The notes under the pieces were generated by a model, which did not search any database, was not told the DNA's origin, and saw only the letters and a program-made list of their open reading frames with translations. Source: Phoronis australis (Eukaryota > Phoronida > Phoronidae). From it: a stretch of DNA of 64,000 nt. The position numbers and the translations under genes were made by a program. The stretch is from contig NMRA01000145.1 of NCBI GenBank assembly GCA_002633005.1, positions 533,873-597,872 on the forward strand. The letters run 5' to 3'. Below are positions 34,104 through 45,243 of the stretch, piece by piece (position 1 is the first letter of the stretch; the number at the start of each line of letters is the position of its first letter).

Positions 34104-37100
34104 GTAACTATGGTCATTTATTGAATCACGATTTAAGTTTTTAACCATTTTTTTCTTATCGAGTAATATGTACGTATTGTGTCTCGAACTGTAAATCTAT
34201 ATCCGAAGTTTTTACTTTGAATGTCAAACCCCAGTTGCAAATAGTGGCCACATTGATTAATTTTATTTCTTTTCGAATGTCCAGTGTTTGTCAGGAACGA
34301 TCATATCTATGTATTGTAATACTATCTGGATTTTATTTCTGGTGAAAGATACTCGTTTCTGTCCTGTTTGTTCCAAAACTTTGAAAGCCTCGTAATTCGT
34401 CAATTGTTTCGGTCCAGTGTCCACTCCAGCTCGTGTACCGGCTGTGGTCGTGACCTCAAACTTTTTGCAAAGCCTTTTACATTTTTATTATTGGGCATTG
34501 ACGCATGTGCTGAAAGCATGCGTTCCCATAAAACCTTGATCAAAAATAGACTGATGAGGATTTTCTTACTGCGATCACATTCATTGTCTCAATTTGATGC
34601 TCAATATGTGCCTCAACAACCTCGTTCCTAACAACTGTATAACACAATACACTCTTTTTGTCCTTCAAATGCACATACACGTGGGAGAAACTTTCATCAA
34701 ATATCCGTTTCAGCGACGGATCAAAGCATAATTTGTCAAAATTCCGAACACGCACGTTTCCATAATACTTAATCTCAGACAATTTTTAACTGACTCTTCT
34801 TCGAGACCACTGCGTCTCTCAGCTGGTGTAGACCAATGGCGGAGACCAGTCTTCCACTGATGGTGTCACACAATTTGATAAATGGGTCTATTTTTATTAC
34901 AAGTACTATAACACGAATTGAAAACGAAATACTTAAAGTATCACACCAAAATTGTTGCTGACCGAATTCAAGCATTATGAATATGGTGAGAATGGTTTAA
35001 ATAAAGGCGAGGCCTGAATTACAGATGCATTTCGTCCTGTTTTGGTGGCTAAAAACGAAAATGGAATAAAACCCTCATAAAACTGGTCTAATGATATTCC
35101 TTACCGTGATAAGTTCCCATTTCCGTTACCAACTCGAGGAACACTGATACAATGCATGGCAACTCCATCTGGTGGTTTCGACGCTCTTGCTGACAACGGG
35201 AAAAAGAACCCTATCACGGTAAGGAGTATTATGAGACTTATTCTAATAGAGTAAGAGACCTCATTCGATTTTCCGCTTCACAGCTAAAAAGGTTGAAATT
35301 CAGCTTTATGCAGCGTTAAACCAAATGTGTTTGCGAAACAGCAGCGAATAGAATTTTTCCCCTCACACAGTTTGTGGATTTATATGTCCCCATTCGTAAG
35401 CTCACACTAGCGTGTAATATCTTACTGGTATCCGTTCAGTTATCTTCACAACTAACCTCATGCGATACTCTCAGACGAAAAATGCATTGTACATGTAATA
35501 TCGGGCATCGAAAGCGATGTCAAGAGACCATTTCGGCTTTTGATAAGTTTTCTTCCTTTCGGCTTCCTCAGCTCCTCTTTGGTAAACTATTTTTGGGTGG
35601 ACTCACGAAAGGAAGTTTACAGTTTAAAATATAAAAAGTGGCCTTATGTCACGAAGTGGATCACCTAAAATCAACGTAATTAAGACTGCCAAATAAAGTG
35701 GCTAGCACGTGGTGCGATCAAAAACTTCCTGGCCGATGTTAGACGGAATTGAACTAGACGTTGAAACCAATTTTCAAAGAGATTTGGAGTTGTTATTGCA
35801 ACAGCACTGTACATTAAAAAGGTTATAAACCCACGTTCTGTCCAAAAAGGGAACGTTTGATTTAGACTAGCTACAACTAAGCAGTTAGCCTTGTTCTTTA
35901 ATCAGATGAGTGATTGTCGGTTTTACAAAGAACTGATAGTTCGTTGTTCCTTGTGACCACGCTCCAACGGTGACTCACGTGATAAGCAACTTGTACAGCC
36001 TGGTCTCGTGCAACAACGAACTATCAATTCTTTCTGATCTTTGAAATCAACTCAAACTTGATGAAAGCATATTTTCACGCCAATTTCAGAACACCAAGTC
36101 ATCAAAATAAAATTTGTGGTGAAAGGCGGGGTTCATAGCCTCTTTAACTATGACAAAATGGCGGATGGTGAGTTTAAAACACTATAGGCAATCCTAATCG
36201 TGTACTTAGACATTTTACTGTGACAAACTGGTATAACTATTTAAAGTAAGGTTTTGAAACAAGCTCACAAACATTTTATAAACCAGGTAAAGGAAAAAGT
36301 GCTCGTCAAGACTAAAACGCCATCTATAGGACACTAGAGACATTGGCCACAATGATCACACGTTTTCCCACCCCACTATGTGCAAGGTAGCGCATCACGG
36401 ATTCATATCCGTATACCAAAACAAAAGTTGCTAAAAGAAACATAGGTTTCACATGAATGGGCCATTGTCCTTGAATACAAATAAGCGTGAGTACCAAAAA
36501 CAACCAGTTACATCCAAAACGTTAGGAAATTTGCTTTTGAATACTATAATTCACTTAATTAACTAAACATTGTTTATGAGTATATTACGGACTCAATCAA
36601 AGAAACCTATGGCGTCTATAAATATCCCGTTAGAAAGGACTACTTTTGCTTCCAATATACACATGCGTTGACTTTATAAAAACAGCCCATCCTTGTTCGT
36701 TCCTCATAAATTAACGTATCATTACCGCAGTAATCTTCTCGTACAGTATCCACACTTTTTTGTGTTTTGAAAGAAAAATAGTCATAAAAATGCTTGCCAT
36801 GAGCTGGAACGTAAACTTAAAAGTACGAGATAAAACGACGGGCAACTTAAACAAAACATCTGGCCATAAAAACAGTGCACATTAAACAAGGGCTTTTCTG
36901 ATAATCAAATTCAATGTTTACAGCACAAACAAAAATTGGAAATCTTAATTTAAATGCGTCACCAGTGAGTACGATACAACAACAAAATCACATGGTTAAC
37001 CAGTGTCGTGCAACATCTTCGCGGAATGAAGGAATTTTCTCCCGAACCGTGCACAGTGGGGATACTTTGAAAGGATACTAAGCCAATCCTCGTTCTGTAA

Positions 37101-37555
37101 CCTGCTAATGCGCCACTTTGCGTCAATCTTCTACGTTAAAAGCATGAAACAATTAAAACATCCGTAGTCCATATGCCACATATTGGACATTATGGTCCTT
37201 CGTGGGTGGTGTTTTACCGCAGTGGTCGTCCAATTCGCTATTCGAAAGGAGTTTTCAAAAATTTCTCCAAACTTTTGAGGGTTGTCGATGGTTACAGAGC
37301 ATTGCTTTGTTTCAGAGAACTGGGTGGGAAACTCGTTTTCAGTATCTGTCGATAGGTCAAAACCGGGTTTGGTATCCTTTCAAGTTTAAAAGCAAACGAA
37401 ACGTCCGATTTATTGAATAAATAAACTGTTACGGACAAGAAATGTTATCATCCAACGTATCTTAGGTTCATTTTGTGTAAATTCTGACTTCTCCTGCACG
37501 TGTAATACATGCGCAAATGTCAAAAGCTAAAACTTTTAATCCATGTTCAACGCCC
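34104..37555. other. Intergenic DNA
   Basis: No gene is supported. A minus-strand frame at 34540-34782 (FDPSLKRIFDESFSHVYVHL) looks protein-like but begins at TTG, has no flanking acceptor and matches no family I know. A short inverted-repeat element at 35085-35240 is listed separately. Confidence 0.4.
35085..35240. mobile_element. MITE-like inverted-repeat element
   Basis: About 155 nt whose ends are imperfect inverted repeats of about 30 nt with a perfect core CCTTACCGTGATA facing TATCACGGTAAGG. The interior is single-copy in this window. No clear target duplication. Confidence 0.6.
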
Positions 37556-39274
37556 TTAAGTTTTTTGAGTATAGCTATCAAACTTTCTCTTGATCTCCTC
37601 AATATACTTTTCTGACCCGTCTATTTCCACTGCTTTGCGGACTTCCAAACCTGGCAGAATATCCGTGCATCCAGGTAATTTGACAGGTATTATTGTGTCA
37701 TCTCTTCCAGTTTTGCACCTGTTAAATCTAATAGCTGTAAGCGTATTGTTAGCCATAGAAGTAACTGGAAATAAGCGTTCGCCACAACAAACCACTATCA
37801 AGGTACACATTTTATCGATTTTGTCCCAACCGTTGACAGTATTATCACCACCTAATACATCTCGATCTAAGAAGAAGCAACGCAGTTGCAATTTTTCCTC
37901 TAGACCAGTTACTATTTCGGCAACTTGATGGACGTCTTCTTCATCATAAACGAATCCAAGATCACGCAGATTATCATCGCAGTGGCCCATAGATATCTGA
38001 ATGGCTCTGTTTCGCTTGCTTTCTGCTTGATCTTTTTGATTGTTTGCCTCAAGTATTTCTGCCCACAACTTAAAAAGTTTGACGTCCATGTTACCTCCAT
38101 GTTCCAGTGACTGGTCACACTTTGCAATGGCATCGAGTATATTGCCTTTGAGGAAACAGGTTTTGGCAGAAAAACGATAGAAGTGACCGAGGTCACACCC
38201 CTTTTTCTTAGCCTCTTCAAAACATTTCATTGCGTCATCAAGGAATCGACTTGATTCCGAATTTTCTTGAGATTGTTCTTCGTACATCTTAAGATTCCAT
38301 CGTCCTAGCAAGGAGTAAGCATACCCGTTAGCTCCCTTATCCGACTCTATGGCTGCCTTAAGATATCTCTCAGCCTCTTCCATGTGCCCTGTGTTCATGA
38401 AAACTTGGCCACTTCTTCTAAGAATAGTCGACTTATTCGATTCTGTCGCTTTGGCATTTGCCTGTTTTATGCAATCGCGGACCGTAAACTCGGAGTGGTC
38501 CTTATCACATTCTCCCTTAAAGAAGATACTGAAGTTTTGGTATTCTTTAAATCGATCGTACTTGCTCAGAAGAACTGCCATGTAACACCATGCTTTTGAA
38601 ACAACGTCGTCCATTCTTGTACTGTGTTTCTTCTCGTCCGTCACTTCCGGAACATGTGAACGTTGAGCTACTTTATAGAAATATTTCATGGATTCAATGA
38701 AGTGTTCTGGTGACTTATCACCGAGATTGCCGTCTACGTTGAACAGAAAGAAAGCGTAACCAAATTCCCACTCTGTTTTATCAACCTGAGGAATATCCTC
38801 ACAATCCATTGCCTGAAGGTAGAGAGTTTCAGTGGCAAGAATACCGCCGGGTTGTAAGTGCGCATCTGTTGCTGACATAATCGTAGCAAGTTCGTATCGT
38901 GAGTAGGCCTTAAATTTTTCCACTGATGAATCAGAAAGAATTTTCTCTATGTCGTCATAGCACTTCGTAGCTTCATTAGTAAACTGAATGTGTTCATACA
39001 AGAATGCCATGTTCAGCAAGGCGTTGATATTACGCGGCTCTTCTTTGAGTACTTTTTCAAACCACTCAGTGGCTTTATCATACTCTTTAATTTTGAAGCT
39101 GAGGTACCCCAGTAAGATCATTAGGGGGTGTCGTCTTGCATCTGGCTCAACATCTATTTCTTTTGAAAAACGTTTATGGCAATTCTCAAATGAACTCTTC
39201 ATGTTTTGTAGATAGCGACTTGTGAAAAGACTGATAATGCCATATTTCCACAGCTTTTTTTCAGTTTCAGACAT
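37556..39274 (-). CDS. TPR-TIR protein (IFIT-like TPR array with C-terminal TIR)
   Basis: Intact frame of 572 residues from the first ATG (39272-39274). A splice acceptor (ttatattttgacag) ends at 39294, in frame 6 codons upstream, so a short upstream coding exon is likely, as in IFIT genes. TPR-type helices: residues about 49-113 (GYLSFKIKEYDKATEWFEKV), 284-325 (GHMEEAERYLKAAIESD) and 361-428 (KGNILDAIAKCDQSLEHG). Residues about 441-565 fit a TIR fold: FVYDEEDVHQVAEIV (strand A/helix A), FFLDRDVLGG (box-2-like RD-x-x-x-G loop), TLIVVCC (strand C) and DTIIPVKLPG (strand D). The usual S-x-W-C-x-x-E stretch is replaced by TSMANNTLTA, so the catalytic Glu of NAD-cleaving TIRs appears absent; an adaptor or sensor role is more likely. 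Cytoplasmic, probably innate immunity; ligand unknown. TIR assignment is by motif, moderately sure. Confidence 0.75.
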   Translation of the reverse strand: MSETEKKLWKYGIISLFTSRYLQNMKSSFENCHKRFSKEIDVEPDARRHPLMILLGYLSFKIKEYDKATEWFEKVLKEEPRNINALLNMAFLYEHIQFTNEATKCYDDIEKILSDSSVEKFKAYSRYELATIMSATDAHLQPGGILATETLYLQAMDCEDIPQVDKTEWEFGYAFFLFNVDGNLGDKSPEHFIESMKYFYKVAQRSHVPEVTDEKKHSTRMDDVVSKAWCYMAVLLSKYDRFKEYQNFSIFFKGECDKDHSEFTVRDCIKQANAKATESNKSTILRRSGQVFMNTGHMEEAERYLKAAIESDKGANGYAYSLLGRWNLKMYEEQSQENSESSRFLDDAMKCFEEAKKKGCDLGHFYRFSAKTCFLKGNILDAIAKCDQSLEHGGNMDVKLFKLWAEILEANNQKDQAESKRNRAIQISMGHCDDNLRDLGFVYDEEDVHQVAEIVTGLEEKLQLRCFFLDRDVLGGDNTVNGWDKIDKMCTLIVVCCGERLFPVTSMANNTLTAIRFNRCKTGRDDTIIPVKLPGCTDILPGLEVRKAVEIDGSEKYIEEIKRKFDSYTQKT

Positions 39275-39294
39275 CAATAATCGGTACTCAGCCC

Positions 39295-39779
39295 TGTCAA
39301 AATATAAAGATGAGACCAAATCAACTTGTTTCTATAAAAGGAACACAACCTGTGCTTTGCCGACTTCACTCAAACCTTTGCTTGTCCCTTGTTACTGGGC
39401 AATTATCACTGCCCCTTTGAGGTATAAATTATGACTGAGGTAAACATTTCCCCATTACATAAAATAGGATTAAAGATTCTTTCATGTCTACAAAGAATAA
39501 CTTTTAGAGGAAGATGCTAATTTCCACCTATTTCTTCTCTTAAACACCACCTTAGATTCCCAAACAAAAATACGTAAACTTTCTATCACGGAATAGCAAG
39601 GGAAATTTCAAAGTTTTGCTTTTGCTCGCGCAGGCAAACCGAGCATGTTAGGTGATTCGGATTCAAATGGGATGACAGGAAGACAGTAAGGTAACACAAC
39701 AGTTGGTCACGTGATATTTGCGAGATCAAGATTTTGTAAAGCTAGCATCAAAACGTTTCCTAAATTAATCTTTAAACCA
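39295..39779. other. Upstream region of the TPR-TIR gene
   Basis: About 485 nt that probably hold the first intron, a small first exon and promoter of the TPR-TIR gene. I could not pick the exon or a TATA box with confidence. Confidence 0.4.
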
Positions 39780-39796
39780 TTAAATGAGAATGCCAC

Positions 39797-39853
39797 CCGA
39801 TTTAATAATGTTTTTTAACGTCTTTAAGACGTTAAAAAACATTATTAAATCGG
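39797..39853. repeat. 57-nt perfect palindrome
   Basis: Two exact 28-nt arms starting CCGATTTAATAATG around a single central base, just inside the left end of THAP element copy 2. Copy 1 has a shorter, decayed version (ccgatttaatt...cttaatcgg, 26672-26706). Confidence 0.95.
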
Positions 39854-39886
39854 TCTATATCCATATGGCCTCTTATACGGTCTATC

Positions 39887-40039
39887 TATGAAGCTGCGAA
39901 GAAAGCGGGTATATCGTTTTTTCGACTTCCTCGAGGGCCCGAAAGGCTTAGGAAGTGGCTCCCAGTAGGGAAGAATGAAAGTTACGCTGTTAATAGCAAG
40001 TATGAGGCCGTGAAACGTCTCCGTGTCTGTCGACAGTGA
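39887..40039 (+). pseudogene. THAP domain fragment, 14-nt deletion
   Basis: Reads YEAAKKAGISFFRLPRGPE then RKWLPVGKNESY and RLRVC, matching copy 1 but with an Arg codon CGA where copy 1 has TGA. A net 14-nt deletion after the third cysteine removes the His ligand region (GRHFV in copy 1) and shifts the frame to an early TGA. The first cysteine pair is also missing because the upstream sequence is deleted. Confidence 0.7.
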
Positions 40040-41185
40040 TTTATATGACGAATTCTGGCTTACCAAAGAACTATCCATACGTTCCGTTGCCTGCGCATGT
40101 TCACGGCGCCTCTCTAGTATTTCTTGGTCAGTGTATTCCGGTTCGAACTGATAGTTTTCGAAACCTAATGATCCGACCCGTGAAGTCACCGTTGGATGAG
40201 CTCTTGACTAAGTCGGGATTGGCGCAGGGCGAGTTGCCATGCAGACGTTTATTATTCTGCGCTCTGCTTCAAAATAAATTGTTCTCATCCTAACCAATGC
40301 TTATATAAAACTGAAACAAAGTCTGTCTCATTAGATAAAATTTGTAATGCCTTTGCAGTATTCAGGAGTGCAAATGTTGAGAAGCCATCAATGAATAAAC
40401 CATTGCATTACCGGCTTTTGATGCCGGCAATAAAGTAATTGACCAGGCTGCCGAGGCCGTTTGAGCGCATGCTAATTCAGTGTTTGCTGACAGCAAGCTG
40501 TTGTGAAACAAATTACTCGATTTTACATGCTATGGTCACATGTTGGGGGAATGTTTATTTAGAAATACAAAAACATTATTCAAATCATTGTTCTGTACAA
40601 CTTTTGCCCTGACGATCTGTGGAAGGGGAACCCGATTTTGCGGCCCCCTACAAGCAAGTAGATTTTCAGTTTCGTGGCTAATTCACATAAATAATTACGC
40701 GCGCATTATTTCTTTGACTCACTGGTATAGTCTTTTCGTGACTGGAGGTTTAGTTTTCAACTCAAGCTGGTTTATGTTCCTGTCAGTCCCGGCGACGAGC
40801 CTGATCGGATTCCGAGCCACTGGCCGGGATAACAAACGTTTTGTGTGTTCAGAACTAAAAATCCAAACAACACGTGTCTAGGTTCACCTGTCTGTTTTTC
40901 ACGGAAGAATACTTCGAATTTATCTCCGAACAGACCCCAAACTCCTGCTACGGACCTTGGTAAATTGGCCTGCCGAACTTTGTAGGCTACAGTGTGTCCA
41001 AATACCAATAAATCCGTAACAGAGAAATAAAACAGCACGTTTTTATAAGAACTCGGTGTGTTTTTAAGGGTTTTAGATCGAAGTTTGATGATTTATTGGT
41101 GTTAAACTATGAATTCAAGCGATACGCTGACACCAGTAACCAATGTTGTGAACTGCTGAACAGACTGCGTGTGAAACCAAAGACA

Positions 41186-42717
41186 TCACTGGATAATTTC
41201 AACACCTCCGTCTGCTGTCAGGTGTCAGGTAACGCAACCGAACGTGCCGTTATGGCCGAGTAGAACTACTCGATCGAAATTGATACAAAATATGTTGTTT
41301 TTGGGTGGCATTCTCTTTTAACAAAAATAGATTACGAACAGCAGGCAATAACTTACATGTGTCCAGTGATAATGTGTCCCCAATGTTGAACTTGTGACTG
41401 GAATACTGACCTTTACTTCGCACAGTCAAATAATAGTAAGTTTTTATTCGAACGCGAACCCGCTGCTGAAGAAAGATAAGATTTCTTATCTGCTGTTGTC
41501 GGGGACACGTATCACAATGGTTTGATTTTGATATCCCGTCCGTTAAGGTAGGTATTGATTCCTTAACAAAGGGATATAGATTAGTATTTTGTGTACACAC
41601 CGATTTCAATTCGCAAGCAGAACAATGTGTTTGCTTTCTCGGAAAAAGTGTTGGACGTCTACTGTATGGTTACTGCAGACAGTTCTTGCGCCAGATGTAC
41701 AGTCGCTCTCTCACTGTTTATTTTCGTCCAGCCTTTTTTCGAATGTCATTCCACAAACGTTTATAGGGGGGAAACGTCTATTGTACATACACGTAGTTAT
41801 GGCAACGGGATTTGGTTGGACTTGGGGCGATATCGGCGTAAGCACTGTGTTTCTTGATGTAAAGTAGTTTATTTGCATTCGTAAGTTTTCCCCTATTCTG
41901 TCAGTGTATTTTGAACGCTTGCTATTGTATGCCCTTTGCCCGTCGCCAGTTTTTGGGAGTTGTCCGGAGGAATTGGCTTAATTGTTATCTACATGGTATT
42001 GCATTATATGTAACGTGTGAATTTGAACATATTTTCTTTTTGTTACATATCAGTTTAGCTACTACTGTCACTTATACTACTGACAACAAAAGAGTAAAGC
42101 CCCCCCGAGCCTGTTTTGGTTTACTCCAACATCTATTACTCATTAACTTTTGAACCTTCCTTCGGCAGTCTAAGAAACTAACATTTACATCTGTCTCATC
42201 TAGTTCCTTACGCAGACATGCTGGGAAGGAGTGGGAGTCATCTGCAGTACTTGAGAGCATGCTGGGCACGGCCCGCCGCGGCAAGTCAGGCCCCTGGCTT
42301 TTAAAATTGCCGTGCCAGTTTTTAAGTGCCGACCACGAAGTTTTCTCAGCTGAAAAGAAGGCATTTGTAACAAGCTTAGGTGCGTGCACGGTCTTGCTGA
42401 TGGACCCCGTTAATAAAAATAAATTTAAAGATTAGCCATTAAACTTTCTTTATTCCGAAAACATTAGATTTTAAAATATTTGAATTAAAACCATTTTTTC
42501 TCTAAACAGGTATTGCTCAACCCGTCTCTAAATTCACGTCATGTTTTCTAAAGTCTTGATTTTCCTGTTGGCCACCTCGTGCTGAAATGCGCAGTGGCAG
42601 GATGAGGTAAACCCCTTTTGATGCACATCGACAACTCTCCGACGCATACGATGGCGTAGTGCTAATATGACATCTTTGTCTCAAAGTAGCGATTTCTACC
42701 GACATTCGCATTAAAGT
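41186..42717. repeat. 1.5 kb duplicated segment, copy 1
   Basis: Nearly identical to 42886-44408, from 'tcactggataatttcaaca' to 'gacattcgcattaaagt'. It ends at a single N (42718). Copy 1 ORFs differ in frame from those of copy 2, so the segment is non-coding; the copy 2 end is CLCA 3' UTR. Confidence 0.85.
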
Positions 42718-42885
42718 NGGTCTTCAAGGGCAAACTTGAACTAGAAACTCCTATGCATAAACTATAATGTATTCGAGCACAGTCTGATAACCAATTATCT
42801 TAAGTTCGCACAAAAGGAGCAGAGAAATTGCCAAAAATAGTTTCGAGTTCCTTTCGAGTACAAAGATTAGAGACCGGGCCCAGGT

Positions 42886-44408
42886 CACTGGATCATTTCA
42901 ACACCTCCGTCTGCTGTCAGGTGTCAGGTAACGCAACCGAACGTGCCGTTATGGAGTAGAACTACTCGATCGAAATTGATACAAAATATGTTGTTTTTGG
43001 GTGGCATTCTCTTTTAACGAAAATAAACTACGAACAGCAGGCAATAACTTACATGTGTCCAGTGATAATGTGTCTCCAATGTTGAACTTGTGACTGGAAT
43101 ACTGACCTTTACTTCCCACAGTCAAATAATAGTAAGTTTTTATTCGAACGCGAACCCGCTGCTGAAGAAAGATGAGATTTCTTATCTGCTGTTGTCGGGG
43201 ACACGTATCACAATGGTTTGATTTTGATATCTGACGTCCGTTAAGGTAGGTATTGATTCCTTAACAAAAGGGTATAGATTAGTAATTTGTGTACACACCG
43301 ATTTCAATTCGCAAGCAGAACAACGTGTTTGCTTTTTCGGAAATGTTTGACGTCTGTGGTTACTGCAGACAGTTCTTGCGCCAGATGTACAGTCGCTCTC
43401 TCACTGTTTATTTTCGTCCAGCCTTTTTTCGAATGTCATTCCACAAACGTTTATAGTGGGGAAACGTCTATTGTACATACACGTAGTTATGGCAACGGGA
43501 TTTGGTTGGACTTGGGGCGATATCGGCGTAAGCAATGTGTTTCTTGATGCCAGGTAGTTTATTTGCATTCGTTAGTTTTCCCCTGTTCTGTCAGTGTATT
43601 TTGAACGCTTGCTATTGTATGCCCTTTGCCCGTCGTCAGTTTTTTGGGAGTTGTCCGGAGGAATTGGCTTGTTATCTACATGGTATTGCATTATATGTAA
43701 CGTGTGAATTTGAACATAGCCTTCTTTTTGTTACATATCAGTTTAGCTACTACTGTCACTTATACTACTGACAACAAAAGAGTAAAGCCCCCCCGAGCCT
43801 GTTTTGGTTTACTCCAACATCTATTACTCATTAACTTTTGAACCTTTCTTCGGCAGTCTAAGAAACTAACATTTACATTTGTCTCATCTAGTTCCTTATG
43901 CAGACATGCTGGGGAAGGAGTGGGAGTCATCAGCAGTACTTGAGAGCATGCTGGGCACGGCCCACCGCGGCAAGTCAGGCCCCTGGCTCCTTTAAAATTG
44001 CCGTGCCAGTTTTTAAGCGCCGACCACGAAGTTTTCTCAGCTGAAAAGAAGGCATTTGTAACAAGCTTGGGTGCGTGCACGGTCTTGCTGATGGACCCCG
44101 TTAATACAAATAAATTTAAAGATTAGCCATTAAACTTTCTTTATTCCGAAAACATTAGATTTTAAAATATTTGAATAAAAACCATTTTTTCTCTAAACAG
44201 GTATTGCTCAACCCGTCTCTAAATTCACGTCATGTTTTCTAAAGTCTTGATTTTCCTGTTGGCCACCTCGTACTGAAATGCGCAGTGGCAGGATGAGGTA
44301 AACCCCTTTTGATGCACATCGACAACTCTCCGACGCATACGATGGCGTAGTGCTAATATGACATCTTTGTCTCAAAGTAGCGATTTCTACCGACATTCGC
44401 ATTAAAGT
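42886..44408. repeat. 1.5 kb duplicated segment, copy 2 (includes CLCA 3' UTR)
   Basis: Second copy of 41186-42717. Its right edge lies 30 nt downstream of the CLCA stop codon, so the repeated DNA covers the CLCA 3' UTR and flank. Small indels distinguish the copies (for example 'tggcttttaaaatt' versus 'tggctcctttaaaatt'). Confidence 0.85.
44140..44145 (-). terminator. Candidate polyadenylation signal of the CLCA gene
   Basis: AATAAA on the minus strand, about 290 nt beyond the CLCA stop codon, followed by AT-rich sequence. Other signals are possible. Confidence 0.45.
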
Positions 44409-44437
44409 CAGGTTTCGATTAGTTAATTCCAAATAGT

Positions 44438-45243
44438 TCATGTGGGTCTTTTAACTTCCGTGTCCACTAGATTAACGGGTGTCATACCAAAGGAGGAGCT
44501 TTTCCTTACACTCCGTTTCCAATTGGTCATTTCCGCCCAGGTGTCGGTCGGCTGAGGGACTTGACTCACTTTTCGATTCCCGTGTACCTTGGCCCGTGCA
44601 CAGTACAACAGGGTGAAAGAAACTGTGAGAGTTAACGCGACTACGGAGCATCCAGCTATTGTAGCACCCAAGACTACAGGGTTTGCAAAAGGCGACCTGC
44701 TGTCTTCTTTATCTATTGTTGGATGTGGTGTTAATATGGATTTTGTTTGAGATTTCGCTGATACTTTAGATGATGATGTTTTCTCGAGGTTGCTATTTGG
44801 TTCTTTTACTCCGTTGGAACTTTCTGAAGGTCGAAATATACCGGAAGTAGGTGTAGCAGATTGTGACAAAACGGGTATGGGGCTGCTTTTAGGACGCAAG
44901 TTCGAAGGTTTTATGCCTCGCTTTGCCAGTATCTCCTCATAGACAAGAGGGTCAACCATTTCCACTACTATTACATCTGGAACGTAACCGAGACCAGCCG
45001 TAGCGATGTTGGAAAATTTCCCTGCGTGACCTACTTCGTCGAGGGCGCAAACAGCGAACACGAAGCTGGCGTTCTCAGTTGGATTCACGTCTACCTTGAC
45101 AGTGAAGCGTTCCCGTTCTCCTGCCGCTCGTGGTGACGTCAAATTCCCAACTGTGAGCATGGCTTGAGTCACTGGAACAGCTGTTTCCGGGCTGGTAGCG
45201 AGATCATCGTAGATTTCAGCCATCCGGATATCGTACTGGAACG
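44438..45243 (-). CDS. CLCA: CLCA exon 13: C-terminal domain, stalk, membrane anchor
   Basis: 806 nt after a 'tccttttag' acceptor. It completes a fibronectin-like region (YDIRMAEIYDDL ... FVFAVCALDEVGHAGKFSNI), continues with a Ser/Thr/Pro-rich stalk of about 100 residues, then one membrane helix and a short basic tail ending EVKRPT. A stalk plus anchor resembles CLCA2-type rather than fully secreted members. Confidence 0.88.

Larger units (their letters stand above)
39780..41321 (+). mobile_element. THAP-bearing inverted-repeat element, copy 2
   Basis: Left end TTAAATGAGAATGCCACCC and right end GGGTGGCATTCTCTTTTAA, with TTAA at both outer edges as in copy 1. Shared sequence with copy 1 runs from the left end to about 40728; the last about 570 nt before the right terminus are not in copy 1. 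The right terminus also recurs at about 43003, inside the second copy of the 41186-42717 duplication. Confidence 0.65.

Noticed and set aside
42072-44080. Paired minus-strand ORFs of about 105 codons in the duplicated segment
   Set aside because: The two copies differ by frame changes in the middle of the ORF, which is not expected of a maintained protein; the DNA is CLCA 3' flank.
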